Source: Deltaproteobacteria bacterium
Lineage (GTDB): Bacteria; Desulfobacterota; Desulfobacteria; Desulfobacterales; Desulfatirhabdiaceae
NCBI GenBank assembly: GCA_021778975.1
Contig: JAJYBO010000032.1
Span: forward strand, 1-17,515
Reading direction: 5' to 3'
DNA: 17,515 nt
Below the pieces are notes generated by a model, which ran no database searches, was not told the DNA's origin, and worked only from the letters and a program-made list of their open reading frames with translations. Below, in pieces: positions 1 to 6,754 of this stretch. Position 1 is the first letter of the stretch, and each line of letters starts with the position of its first letter. The position numbers were made by a program, and so were the translations under genes.

Positions 1-203
1 TCGGACCGGTGGCCTCGTTTAAAACCGCTACGGTGGTCAAACGGCTTCCCAAAACGCGTTCCGGGAAGATTCTGAGAGGCACCATCCAGAAGATTGCCGA
101 CAACAAAGAGTATAAGCTGCCGGCAACCATTGATGATCCCATGACGCTGACAGAAATGGAAGAAGCTCTGACGTCTATTGGATATGCCAAAGCCAAAAAA
201 TGA
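1..203 (+). CDS. prpE: Propionyl-CoA synthetase, C-terminal end (partial)
   Basis: This is the last 67 or so residues of an AMP-forming acyl-CoA synthetase; the gene runs in from outside the window, with the reading frame open from base 3. The fragment contains the conserved C-terminal A10 motif LPKTRSGKILRGT, whose lysine (the K of SGK) is the adenylation-half-reaction lysine and the usual target of regulatory acylation in this family. The following IADNKEYKLPATIDDP matches what I know of PrpE, which converts propionate, ATP and CoA to propionyl-CoA, more than acetyl-CoA synthetase, whose C-terminus differs. It ends with TGA at 201-203 and is followed by a hairpin terminator. The assignment to PrpE rather than a close acyl-CoA synthetase is from recall of the C-terminal motif only. 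Confidence 0.85.
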   Translation, partial: GPVASFKTATVVKRLPKTRSGKILRGTIQKIADNKEYKLPATIDDPMTLTEMEEALTSIGYAKAKK

Positions 204-236
204 TGATGCAGGTCTGAAGTAAAGAGATAACCAAGT

Positions 237-280
237 AGCCGGTGCTGCATTGCTGTTGCAGTGCCGGCTCTTTAGTTTTC
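237..280 (+). terminator. Rho-independent terminator after prpE
   Basis: A 13-bp stem is formed by AGCCGGTGCTGCA (237-249) and TGCAGTGCCGGCT (257-269), with two G-U wobbles and a 7-base loop. It is followed on the plus strand by CTTTAGTTTTC. It lies about 33 bases after the prpE stop and just beyond the end of the convergent mscS-like gene, so the stem may serve both, although the minus-strand side has no T-run. Confidence 0.8.
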
Positions 281-281
281 G

Positions 282-812
282 TCATAGTGCTGAGAAATTG
301 CTGATATTGTCCGATGTCAGTTTAGAATTGGGGATGATGACAATCTTGTCTTCTGCAAGCACTTTGGTGGTGAGAATGTTGATTTCCTTGACCGTTCCCT
401 TGATGCCGGCGCCTTCGATAATATCGTTGATTTTAAATGGCCGGGAAACAATGAGCAGTAGTCCGGAGGCAAAATTGGCCAGCGATCCCTGAAGCGCCAA
501 CCCGATGGCTAAACCGGCAGTACCCAGAACAGCGATGAAAGAGGCTGTCTGAATACCGGCCTGATTGAGGGCGGCAATGACGACAAATGCCATCAGTGCT
601 ATGTATAACGCGTTTCCTGTATAGGAAATCAATGTGACGTCTGCCTTTTCACCTTTCATCATCAGCCGTTTCAGCAGATTGATCGCCATTTTGACCGCCC
701 ATTTTCCAATGATGAAAATGGCCACCGCGCCTAAAAGTTTCAAACCGTAAAACGTAACAAGTTCCTGAAGCTTTGTCAGAATTACCCCCATGGATGTCAA
801 TCCGTTTTCCAT
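282..812 (-). CDS. Short MscS-family mechanosensitive channel
   Basis: A 176-residue membrane protein of the small-conductance mechanosensitive channel family, expected in the inner membrane as an osmotic release valve. Hydrophobic segments lie at about residues 22-40 and 62-85. The Gly/Ala-rich pore helix at about 92-125 (AGLAIGLALQGSLANFASG) is the family signature, followed by the beta domain (FKINDIIE, GTVKEINILTT, IIPNSKL). The protein stops at residue 176, just after the beta domain, so it lacks the roughly 100-residue alpha/beta C-terminal cage of E. coli MscS (286 residues). No remnant of that domain can be downstream, because the prpE terminator begins immediately. The start is well supported by GAGGAGG ahead of the ATG at 812. 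It stands alone, convergent with prpE. Confidence 0.88.
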   Translation of the reverse strand: MENGLTSMGVILTKLQELVTFYGLKLLGAVAIFIIGKWAVKMAINLLKRLMMKGEKADVTLISYTGNALYIALMAFVVIAALNQAGIQTASFIAVLGTAGLAIGLALQGSLANFASGLLLIVSRPFKINDIIEGAGIKGTVKEINILTTKVLAEDKIVIIPNSKLTSDNISNFSAL

Positions 813-1110
813 AATCCTGTCCTCCTCTTTAGTGTGAGATATCTTGTCTTTTAATGGTCATTGCTATCGAAAATTCATATTTCCAGGATGATTGGCGCCT
901 GAATATACATGGAAAGCGTATGATTTCTCATATCACTATCGCTGTAAGGATGCAATGCGATAAGTGTGTGTGGTAATGGATGTATCAGAACGCTTTCCTT
1001 CCCTGCATTTTAATATATACTTTATTGAAATTATCCGATATATTACATGGTAGTAAATAAAATGTTCCGAACAATCCGGACGGTTATCAGCATTCAGGGG
1101 GAGGGATGTC
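813..1110. other. Divergent intergenic region
   Basis: This 298-base AT-rich spacer separates the divergent mscS-like and zinc-ribbon genes. I see the strong ribosome binding sites at both ends (AGGAGG for mscS, GGGGAGGG at 1098-1105 for the zinc-ribbon gene) and AT-rich stretches near 1008-1060 that probably contain the plus-strand promoter. No pair of -35 and -10 boxes is good enough to call. A 62-codon open frame on the minus strand here has no family resemblance and is not called. Confidence 0.4.
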
Positions 1111-1806
1111 ATGAGTATCATCAATCTTGCAGATGCAAAGGTATTGTATGAAGGTCAAACATTGCCTGCAATAAATTTAATCAGTAAGTTGCAGGTTCAA
1201 CTTCAGGAAGCTGCATCTCATATGGCCGCTATTGCTTCCGCGCTCGGAGAATTGCAGACCGCTTTGTTGAATTCTCACACCGTGGAGGTCAAACTGACGC
1301 TTTCCAAAGAAGACCTCGGACGATTTCGCTCTCTGGGGGGGGGGGATGACAACGAGCGGATACGGAAGGCTATTATGACGGTCATTCATCCAGAGGCCCG
1401 CGATACTGCGTCTTCTGAAGCATTGAATATTCAGCCGCAGTTGGCGTCTGCAGAATCTGCTGCAACGACGCCTCCTATAGAATCTCAAGCGGTTATTCCC
1501 GAAATGCCCCATCCTGTTCTTGAAGCGATACCTGAAATTCGACAACAACCCGACATGGTTTCAGAATCTAAACATGAATCTATGAGCAGACGTAAGAATA
1601 CGACCAAGTGTCCTCGCTGTCAGTCACTCATAGAATTGCCAGAAGTAACAAATGATCAGTGGTCTGTCGAGGTCAAATGCAGTGCTTGTGGTGCGAAATG
1701 TCTTGTCAAATCCAGAAGCACCGGTGTCGCCAAATCTGATAATGCGGGTTTTGAACCTCTGGATGAAGCCGCGTATGGCAAGTTTTTTGATATGCTGTCC
1801 GCATAA
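1111..1806 (+). CDS. Unrecognised protein with C-terminal zinc ribbon and in-frame poly-G tract
   Basis: I do not recognise a named family for this 231-residue protein. Residues 1-95 are likely folded and partly helical. Residues about 96-160 are rich in Ala, Ser, Pro, Glu and Gln and look like a disordered linker. Residues 167-193 form a zinc ribbon with CPRC (C167, C170) and CSAC (C190, C193) 19 residues apart, plus a nearby C197. This ribbon resembles the short zinc-finger/MJ0042-type motifs found in deltaproteobacterial proteins, but that link is only by pattern. The ATG at 1111 has a strong GGGGAGGG Shine-Dalgarno sequence. Eleven consecutive G at 1335-1345 encode Gly76-78, and loss or gain of one base would end translation at about 88 or 79 residues. 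There is no signal peptide or membrane segment, so it should be cytosolic. Confidence 0.7.
   Translation: MSIINLADAKVLYEGQTLPAINLISKLQVQLQEAASHMAAIASALGELQTALLNSHTVEVKLTLSKEDLGRFRSLGGGDDNERIRKAIMTVIHPEARDTASSEALNIQPQLASAESAATTPPIESQAVIPEMPHPVLEAIPEIRQQPDMVSESKHESMSRRKNTTKCPRCQSLIELPEVTNDQWSVEVKCSACGAKCLVKSRSTGVAKSDNAGFEPLDEAAYGKFFDMLSA
1335..1345 (+). repeat. Homopolymeric G(11) tract inside a coding region
   Basis: Eleven uninterrupted G in the coding sequence of the zinc-ribbon protein, encoding three glycines. Tracts of this length and base are typical slipped-strand sites. In the frame reached by losing one base, TGA occurs at 1376-1378. In the frame reached by gaining one base, TGA occurs at 1347-1349. 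As sequenced, the gene is in the ON frame. Confidence 0.9.
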
Positions 1807-1815
1807 TGCGGCCAT

Positions 1816-1987
1816 TTTACAAAGTCGTCAAACTTGACGGCTTCGTAAAAAGTCCGGATGCTGCGTTGCGCTGCATCCTTCGTCGTTGCGGCGTACCATA
1901 AGTACGCCTCACTCCTCAGGATTTGCGCGCCTTGCCTGCGAACTTTTTACAAAGCCGTCCGAAATTCGACTTTTTACGAGGGCATCA
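1816..1987 (+). repeat. Long palindromic intergenic repeat element (full copy)
   Basis: This compound inverted repeat fills most of the gap before uspA. An 18-base arm GACGGCTTCGTAAAAAGT at 1836-1853 pairs with 1942-1959 with one mismatch. At its centre GGCGTAC (1890-1896) pairs with GTACGCC (1902-1908). A small upstream palindrome at 1816-1849 contains TTTTACAAAGTCGTCAA facing TTGACGGCTTCGTAAAA. A tail at 1963-1987 contains TTCGACTTTTTACGAG. The 3' half, 1923-1987, recurs inverted at the end of the window (17451-17515), and the tail alone recurs at 4246-4270. The structure fits a REP/MITE-like non-autonomous element. No transposase is present. Confidence 0.85.
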
Positions 1988-2012
1988 AACTTCAGGAGGA
2001 TATAATTAGCTT

Positions 2013-2405
2013 ATGAAGATCATGGTTGCATTCGATGGAAGCAATGTTTCAAATGAGGCTCTGAGACTTGCCGTGCAATATGCAGGCGTGTTTCAGGCAG
2101 AGGTGTATATAGTACAGTCCATGATGGGGGGGCCGGATGTGCCGCGTCAGGATTTCATCAATAAGGAGAAAGAACTGGATTATGTGAAAGCGCAGGTCCA
2201 GGAATCTGGAATTACATGTGAATCTCATATACTGGTTCGTGGCCTCGAAGCCGGAGAAGATCTGGTTCAATATGCAGAAGAACACCATATTGATCTCATT
2301 GTTATTGGCGTACGACGGCGCTCCAAAGTGGGTAAGCTCGTCTTTGGTTCGACGGCTCAATATGTCGTTCTGAAAGCCCACTGTCCGGTGTTGTCCGTCA
2401 AATAA
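2013..2405 (+). CDS. Universal stress protein (UspA family)
   Basis: A 130-residue single-domain Usp protein, expected to be a cytosolic dimer. It shows the family N-terminus MKIMVAFDGS with D8, the strand IDLIVIGV, and the C-terminal nucleotide-loop region ending FGSTAQYVV and CPVLSV. In ATP-binding members the loop reads G-2X-G-9X-G-S/T. Here G99 and G112-S113 are present but the middle glycine position is R102 (GVRRRSKVGKL), so nucleotide binding is uncertain. AGGAGG at 1994-1999 lies 13 bases before the ATG, a longish spacing, but no better start exists. The palindromic repeat ends about 25 bases upstream. It is 45 bases ahead of the YgiQ-type gene, so cotranscription is possible. Confidence 0.92.
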   Translation: MKIMVAFDGSNVSNEALRLAVQYAGVFQAEVYIVQSMMGGPDVPRQDFINKEKELDYVKAQVQESGITCESHILVRGLEAGEDLVQYAEEHHIDLIVIGVRRRSKVGKLVFGSTAQYVVLKAHCPVLSVK

Positions 2406-2450
2406 ACGGTTTTACCGTTTTTTCGGACCTTCAAGATTTCAGGAATCTGC

Positions 2451-4193
2451 ATGTTTTTGCCTGTAACGCTAGAAGAAGCTCATGCGCTGGGATGGCGTCA
2501 ATTTGATGTCATTTTGGTTACCGGCGATGGATATGTGGACAGTCCGTTTATCGGTGTCGCCGTCATTGGCAACATGTTGGCCCTGCATGGATATCGGGTT
2601 GGTGTTATCGCTCAGCCGGATATCCATTCCGAAAAAGATATCGCTCGACTGGGAGAACCACTTCTGTTTTGGGGGGTTACTTCCGGGAGCGTTGATTCCA
2701 TGGTGGCCAATTACACGGCAACCGGAAAACGCCGAAAACAGGATGACTATACGCCCGGCGGTATGAATACGCGCAGGCCGGATCGGGCTGTTATTGTTTA
2801 TGCCAATTTAATTCGCCGTTTTTTTAAATCCACTGCTCCAATTGTTCTTGGCGGTATCGAGGCCAGTCTTCGGCGAATCCCCCATTTCGATTTCTGGACG
2901 CGTACCATCCGCAGGTCTATTCTTCTGGATGCCAGGGCTGATATTCTCGTATATGGCATGGGAGAGTACACGGTGTTGGCGCTGGCGGAACGGCTTCGTT
3001 GCGGAGAATCCTGTGCGGAAGTGCGGGGTGTCTGTCATATTTCCAATACCCCGCCTCCCGACTATCTGAGGCTGGATCCCTATGAGACGGTATGCGATGA
3101 TCCGGTGGCGTTTTCCCGGATGTTTCAGCTTTTTTATCGCAACAACGATCCCTTGACCGCCAGCGGTCTTTGCCAGAAACACGCGGGGCGCTGGTTGATT
3201 CACAACCCTCCTGCGTTTCCACTGTCGCCATCGGAACTGGATGCGGTTTATGATCTGAAGTACGAACGTGAGTTACATCCATATTATCGAAAACAGGGGA
3301 CGGTTCGCGCGCTCGAAACAATTCGCTTCTCCATTGTCACCCACAGGGGATGCTATGGAGAATGTAACTTCTGCGCCATTGCCATTCACCAGGGCAGAAC
3401 GATTCAGAGCCGCAGTGAAAAGTCTATACTGGCCGAAGTCAACCACATTAAAACCCATCCTGAATTTAAGGGGATTATTTCAGATATTGGCGGTCCGACC
3501 GCCAATATGTATGGGATCGAATGCCAGAAAAAACAGAGAAAAGGAGCGTGTTTGGATAAACGCTGTTTGTATCCGCATGTGTGTGAAAGACTTGGTGTCA
3601 ATCATGGCAGACAGATACGACTTCTGGCGGCCATTCGGAATATGGATGGGGTTCGCCGCGTCTTTGTGGCTTCAGGGATTCGCTACGACCTGATTCTCGC
3701 GGACAGGGTATTTGGAGAACGATATTTGACCGATGTCATTGAACATCACACATCGGGGCAGATGAAAATAGCGCCGGAACATACGGAAGCCGATGTTCTC
3801 GCCCGGATGGGAAAACCAGGTCCGGAACTATTGCAGACATTCAAGCGTCTGTTCGACCATATCCGTCAGCAAGTTGCCGCGACATCCTGCCGACAAACTT
3901 ATTTGACTTATTACATGATGGCCGCACACCCTGGGTGTACCCAGACTCATATGCAGCGCTTAAGGGCTTTTGTTTTACGCTATCTGAAAATTGTTCCGGA
4001 ACAGGTGCAGATATTCACACCAACACCGTCCACTATTTCCACTCTCATATATCACGCCGGTATAGATCCGGACAGCGGTGCAGCCGTGTTTTGTGAAAAA
4101 AATGCCTTAAAGAAAGAAAAACAAAAACAGGCGCTTCTAAACCGTGATGTCTCCGATAACTCTCAAGGGGCCTCCCGCCGTTTTCGCCCATGA
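2451..4193 (+). CDS. YgiQ-family (UPF0313) radical SAM protein
   Basis: This 580-residue protein matches the YgiQ/UPF0313 family. It has an N-terminal domain with YVDSPFIGVAVIG and LGGIEASLRRIPHFDFW (about residues 28-160), then the radical SAM core with the [4Fe-4S] cluster cysteines C301, C305 and C308 in RGCYGECNFC. Further family signatures are ISDIGGPTANMYG and QMKIAPEHTE, followed by a DUF3362-type C-terminus (YHAGIDPDSG). It is expected to bind S-adenosylmethionine and run radical chemistry, but the substrate of the family is not established to my knowledge. It is shorter than E. coli YgiQ (about 740 residues), mostly because the long basic tail is absent. The ATG at 2451 has AGGA six bases upstream. 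It follows uspA and converges on the MBL-fold gene. Confidence 0.93.
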   Translation: MFLPVTLEEAHALGWRQFDVILVTGDGYVDSPFIGVAVIGNMLALHGYRVGVIAQPDIHSEKDIARLGEPLLFWGVTSGSVDSMVANYTATGKRRKQDDYTPGGMNTRRPDRAVIVYANLIRRFFKSTAPIVLGGIEASLRRIPHFDFWTRTIRRSILLDARADILVYGMGEYTVLALAERLRCGESCAEVRGVCHISNTPPPDYLRLDPYETVCDDPVAFSRMFQLFYRNNDPLTASGLCQKHAGRWLIHNPPAFPLSPSELDAVYDLKYERELHPYYRKQGTVRALETIRFSIVTHRGCYGECNFCAIAIHQGRTIQSRSEKSILAEVNHIKTHPEFKGIISDIGGPTANMYGIECQKKQRKGACLDKRCLYPHVCERLGVNHGRQIRLLAAIRNMDGVRRVFVASGIRYDLILADRVFGERYLTDVIEHHTSGQMKIAPEHTEADVLARMGKPGPELLQTFKRLFDHIRQQVAATSCRQTYLTYYMMAAHPGCTQTHMQRLRAFVLRYLKIVPEQVQIFTPTPSTISTLIYHAGIDPDSGAAVFCEKNALKKEKQKQALLNRDVSDNSQGASRRFRP

Positions 4194-4245
4194 CAACAAA
4201 GTTCAGGTTACAGTAAAAACTGGTTATATATTGGGTTGTTATTGT

Positions 4246-4270
4246 AATTCGACTTTTTACGAGAACATCA
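4246..4270 (+). repeat. Solo tail of the palindromic repeat
   Basis: Twenty-five bases containing TTCGACTTTTTACGAG match the tail of the full element (1963-1987) with two mismatches. The copy lies between the convergent YgiQ-type and MBL-fold genes and its last three bases are the stop codon of the MBL-fold gene. No partner arm is seen, so it looks like a remnant. Confidence 0.75.
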
Positions 4271-5107
4271 CAGTTCGAAACTCATATCCCTGGCGATGGC
4301 GATACACCTTGTGAGGGACCCCTGTTGGTCAAGTCTGATGCGGCAATCTGTTACGATATCGTCCATTTGCTGATCGGATCGTTCCTGATTGATGTGAAAA
4401 AGGCCCAGCGTTTTCACATGGGCTTCCGTCGCCAGTTTGAGAACGTCCGGATACGCTGAATGTCCCCAGGTGATGGTGTAATGATATTCTTCCGGAGTGT
4501 ATTCCGCGTCATGAATCAGCAGGTCGGCGTTTTCAGAAAAATTCTGGTATGCGTCCGCCGAAAGTCCGCCGGGATGGATATATCCCAATTCATTGTCGGT
4601 CAAGAAAACAAACGTCCGTCCGTTTTCGATAAACTTATACCCGCTGCCTCTGTTGGGATGGCTCAAAGGGATGGGCATTACGGTCGCGGAGCCGATGGCA
4701 AATTGCGTGGGACAGGCTTCTTCATATAAAATTTCCGCCTGGATATCCACATAGCGGATTGGAAAATATGGAGGCGTCATGACTTTGGACAATATGGTTT
4801 CGACAAAATCACTTCTAAACGGACAGCGATACATATGAAGCTGAACGCCATTGACATATAATGGCTTGAAGAACGGAAACCCCATCAGGTGATCCCAGTG
4901 GGCATGGGTAAAAATAAAGTGGTATTTAAGACGATTTTCTTCCAGGAGCCGGTTTCCGAGCCTGCGGATACCGGTTCCGGCGTCAATGATGATGATATCG
5001 TCACTCTGCGTACGGATTTCGATGCAGGTGGTATCGCCGCCATATTTGAAATATTCGGCGCCACAAACCGATATGGACCCCCTTGATCCCCAGCATGTGA
5101 TTTTCAT
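4268..5107 (-). CDS. Metallo-beta-lactamase-fold hydrolase
   Basis: A 279-residue member of the metallo-beta-lactamase superfamily. The dinuclear metal site is visible: HAHWDH gives H68, H70, D72 and H73, followed by likely ligands H150 (PLSHPN), D171 (FLTDNE) or D200 (LLIHDAEYT), and H238 (LGLFHIN). The opening MKITCWGSRGS and the GGDTTC segment are typical of a group of stand-alone MBL hydrolases in deltaproteobacteria, related by pattern to phosphodiesterase-like members (RNase Z/PhnP/PqsE side of the superfamily). The substrate cannot be read from the sequence. The start has AGGACGG about ten bases upstream. It is the last gene of a four-gene minus-strand unit, 41 bases after the methyltransferase. 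There is no signal peptide, so it should be cytosolic. Confidence 0.88.
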   Translation of the reverse strand: MKITCWGSRGSISVCGAEYFKYGGDTTCIEIRTQSDDIIIIDAGTGIRRLGNRLLEENRLKYHFIFTHAHWDHLMGFPFFKPLYVNGVQLHMYRCPFRSDFVETILSKVMTPPYFPIRYVDIQAEILYEEACPTQFAIGSATVMPIPLSHPNRGSGYKFIENGRTFVFLTDNELGYIHPGGLSADAYQNFSENADLLIHDAEYTPEEYHYTITWGHSAYPDVLKLATEAHVKTLGLFHINQERSDQQMDDIVTDCRIRLDQQGSLTRCIAIARDMSFEL

Positions 5108-5148
5108 GACATATCCGTCCTGTAAAGTGACTTTGGTTTACGGAAAGT

Positions 5149-5988
5149 TCAATACTTTCGGACAAACCAAAACGTGAACCAGATGCCATTCTGATCCCAT
5201 TTCTGCATGAGGATCAATGGAAGGTGTTTCAACTGACTTTCGATATCGGCCGCCTCACTTCGGAGCAGCCCCGACAGAATGTACATGTGATGTTTCAAGA
5301 AACCATCCGAGCGGACAAGCTGTTTCATCACATCGTAATGAATATTGGCAATCAGAAGATCGGAATACCAGTGTAAACAATCAGTTGCACTTGACTGGAC
5401 GGCCAGAATACGATTTTCAAGCCGATTCAGCCGTATGTTCCGTAAAGTGGTTTGTACGGCAAGACGGTTGATATCCACGGCCAGAACATGAGCGCATCCC
5501 AGACATGCCGCTGCAATGGCGAGAATTCCTGTGCCGGTTCCCAAATCCAGTGCCGATGTTACTGAGCGAAACTGCCATGCGCACTCGATGGCTTCCAGAC
5601 AATTTCGGGTTGTGGGGTGACTTCCAGCGCCAAAAACGACACCTGGATCCAGTATTATCTGCTTTTTGTCTGGTTCTGGGGGGAACGGTGACCAGGGGGG
5701 CGACACGGACAGTAACTTTGTATGAAAAGGCGCCAGCTTTTCACCGACCCAGTCCTGATATGACATCTGATACTGGTCAATAAATCTCAGTCCATCCGCA
5801 GCGGATGTCAACCGCTGTACCTGATCCATGGCGGGACTGGAGAAAAATAAAAACGTAAAACCGTCTTCCTGCCAGTTACCAATGAAATTGAGCAATCCCA
5901 GGGGATCGTTTTTCAACGATCCCTCCAGATAATAGATGAAAAGCTCGTCACAAGGAGCGGACACATGAAGTGCGGAATATTCGGACAT
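5149..5988 (-). CDS. prmA: PrmA-family protein methyltransferase (ribosomal protein L11 type)
   Basis: A class I SAM-dependent methyltransferase of the PrmA family, which trimethylates ribosomal protein L11; relatives methylate lysines of the ETF beta subunit. With the start at 5988 it has 279 residues, close to E. coli PrmA (293). The family hallmark LDPGVVFGAGSHPTT is at about 113-127, SAM motif I LDLGTGTG around 147-154, the acidic motif AVDIN about 170-174, and the substrate-site NI at N215-I216 (LLIANIHYD). The reading frame is open back to 6078, but that would overlap the CBS gene by 83 bases; ATG 5988 sits 8 bases after the CBS stop and gives a family-like N-terminus. Neither start has a good Shine-Dalgarno sequence, so translational coupling is likely. 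The N-terminal 110 residues are poorly conserved. Confidence 0.8.
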   Translation of the reverse strand: MSEYSALHVSAPCDELFIYYLEGSLKNDPLGLLNFIGNWQEDGFTFLFFSSPAMDQVQRLTSAADGLRFIDQYQMSYQDWVGEKLAPFHTKLLSVSPPWSPFPPEPDKKQIILDPGVVFGAGSHPTTRNCLEAIECAWQFRSVTSALDLGTGTGILAIAAACLGCAHVLAVDINRLAVQTTLRNIRLNRLENRILAVQSSATDCLHWYSDLLIANIHYDVMKQLVRSDGFLKHHMYILSGLLRSEAADIESQLKHLPLILMQKWDQNGIWFTFWFVRKY

Positions 5989-5995
5989 GTGAACG

Positions 5996-6694
5996 TCAGG
6001 ATGCCGCAGCATTTTTGGGATCGGTTTTGGGAAGTTGGTCCAAATACCATTCCATAGGATCCAACAGGGTATAACCATTTTCTTTCAGTTTCTTTTTAAC
6101 CGTGACGACATTGTTGGTCAGGAGGTAGGGAAATACCGCCCGCTTGCCTTCTTCCCAGTAACGCGCCACCAGTACGCTTCCAAAAGATATCTTTTCTTCG
6201 GTGATGATATCCACAATTTTTTTCAACTGTCCAATTTTTTCTTCGACCAGAACACATAACAATGTACCGGGCTGACCGATACCCAGAACATTGATAAAGG
6301 CTCTCAGCAGATCACGGACAGAAACGATACCTATCAAATTGCCTTTGCCATCAATTACTGGCAAAGCCCCGACACGCGTTTTCTGAATCAACAACAGCGC
6401 ATCCTGAATGGTATCCATCGGCGAAAGCGTGACCAGATTCTGACTCATGATTTCCTTGACTTTGATGGATGGAACTGCCGGCGCCTTTTCCGGCGGTTTT
6501 TCAGCCCTGTAAAATGTAGAGGGAAGCGCGCTGCGCAGGTCGCGGTCCGTAAGCATCCCTATCAACAGACCGTCAGGTTCGACCACCGGCAGATGACGGA
6601 TCTGATGCTGCTCCATCAGTTCTTTTGCCGTAAGAATATCGGTATCTTTACTGATGGTGACAACTTTCTGGGTCATGGATCTACTGACAAACAT
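5996..6694 (-). CDS. CBS-CBS-ACT regulatory protein (AcuB-like)
   Basis: A 232-residue cytosolic protein with tandem CBS domains at about 1-58 (MTQKVVTISKDT, HLPVVEPDG, LTDRDL) and 77-134 (MSQNLVTLSPMDT, ALPVIDGKG, VSVRDLL), then an ACT-like domain at about 143-212. This is the domain order of AcuB from the Bacillus acuABC locus. CBS pairs usually sense adenosine nucleotides and ACT domains sense amino acids or other small ligands. The ATG at 6694 is backed by GGAGG. It lies 60 bases downstream of the AcuC-like deacetylase and its stop is 8 bases from the methyltransferase start. Deacetylase next to CBS-ACT supports an AcuB-like regulatory role, but its actual function is not established. Confidence 0.87.
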   Translation of the reverse strand: MFVSRSMTQKVVTISKDTDILTAKELMEQHQIRHLPVVEPDGLLIGMLTDRDLRSALPSTFYRAEKPPEKAPAVPSIKVKEIMSQNLVTLSPMDTIQDALLLIQKTRVGALPVIDGKGNLIGIVSVRDLLRAFINVLGIGQPGTLLCVLVEEKIGQLKKIVDIITEEKISFGSVLVARYWEEGKRAVFPYLLTNNVVTVKKKLKENGYTLLDPMEWYLDQLPKTDPKNAAAS

Positions 6695-6754
6695 AATGGC
6701 CTCCAGTGTATAAAGGACGGAAAATGATCTGAATCTCGATGCCAGTGAATGGCA

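Noticed and set aside
936..1124. Open frame of 62 codons on the minus strand in the mscS/zinc-ribbon gap
   Set aside because: It has no Shine-Dalgarno sequence or family likeness and overlaps the start of a better-supported gene.
2126..2132. Seven-G run in uspA, and a similar run in the cyclase at 15176-15182
   Set aside because: Both encode conserved family residues (the GGEEF glycines in the cyclase) and are too short to suggest phase variation.
5996..6078. Upstream extension of the methyltransferase gene
   Set aside because: It would overlap the CBS gene by 83 bases, and the extra residues do not look like a PrmA N-terminus; ATG 5988 is preferred.
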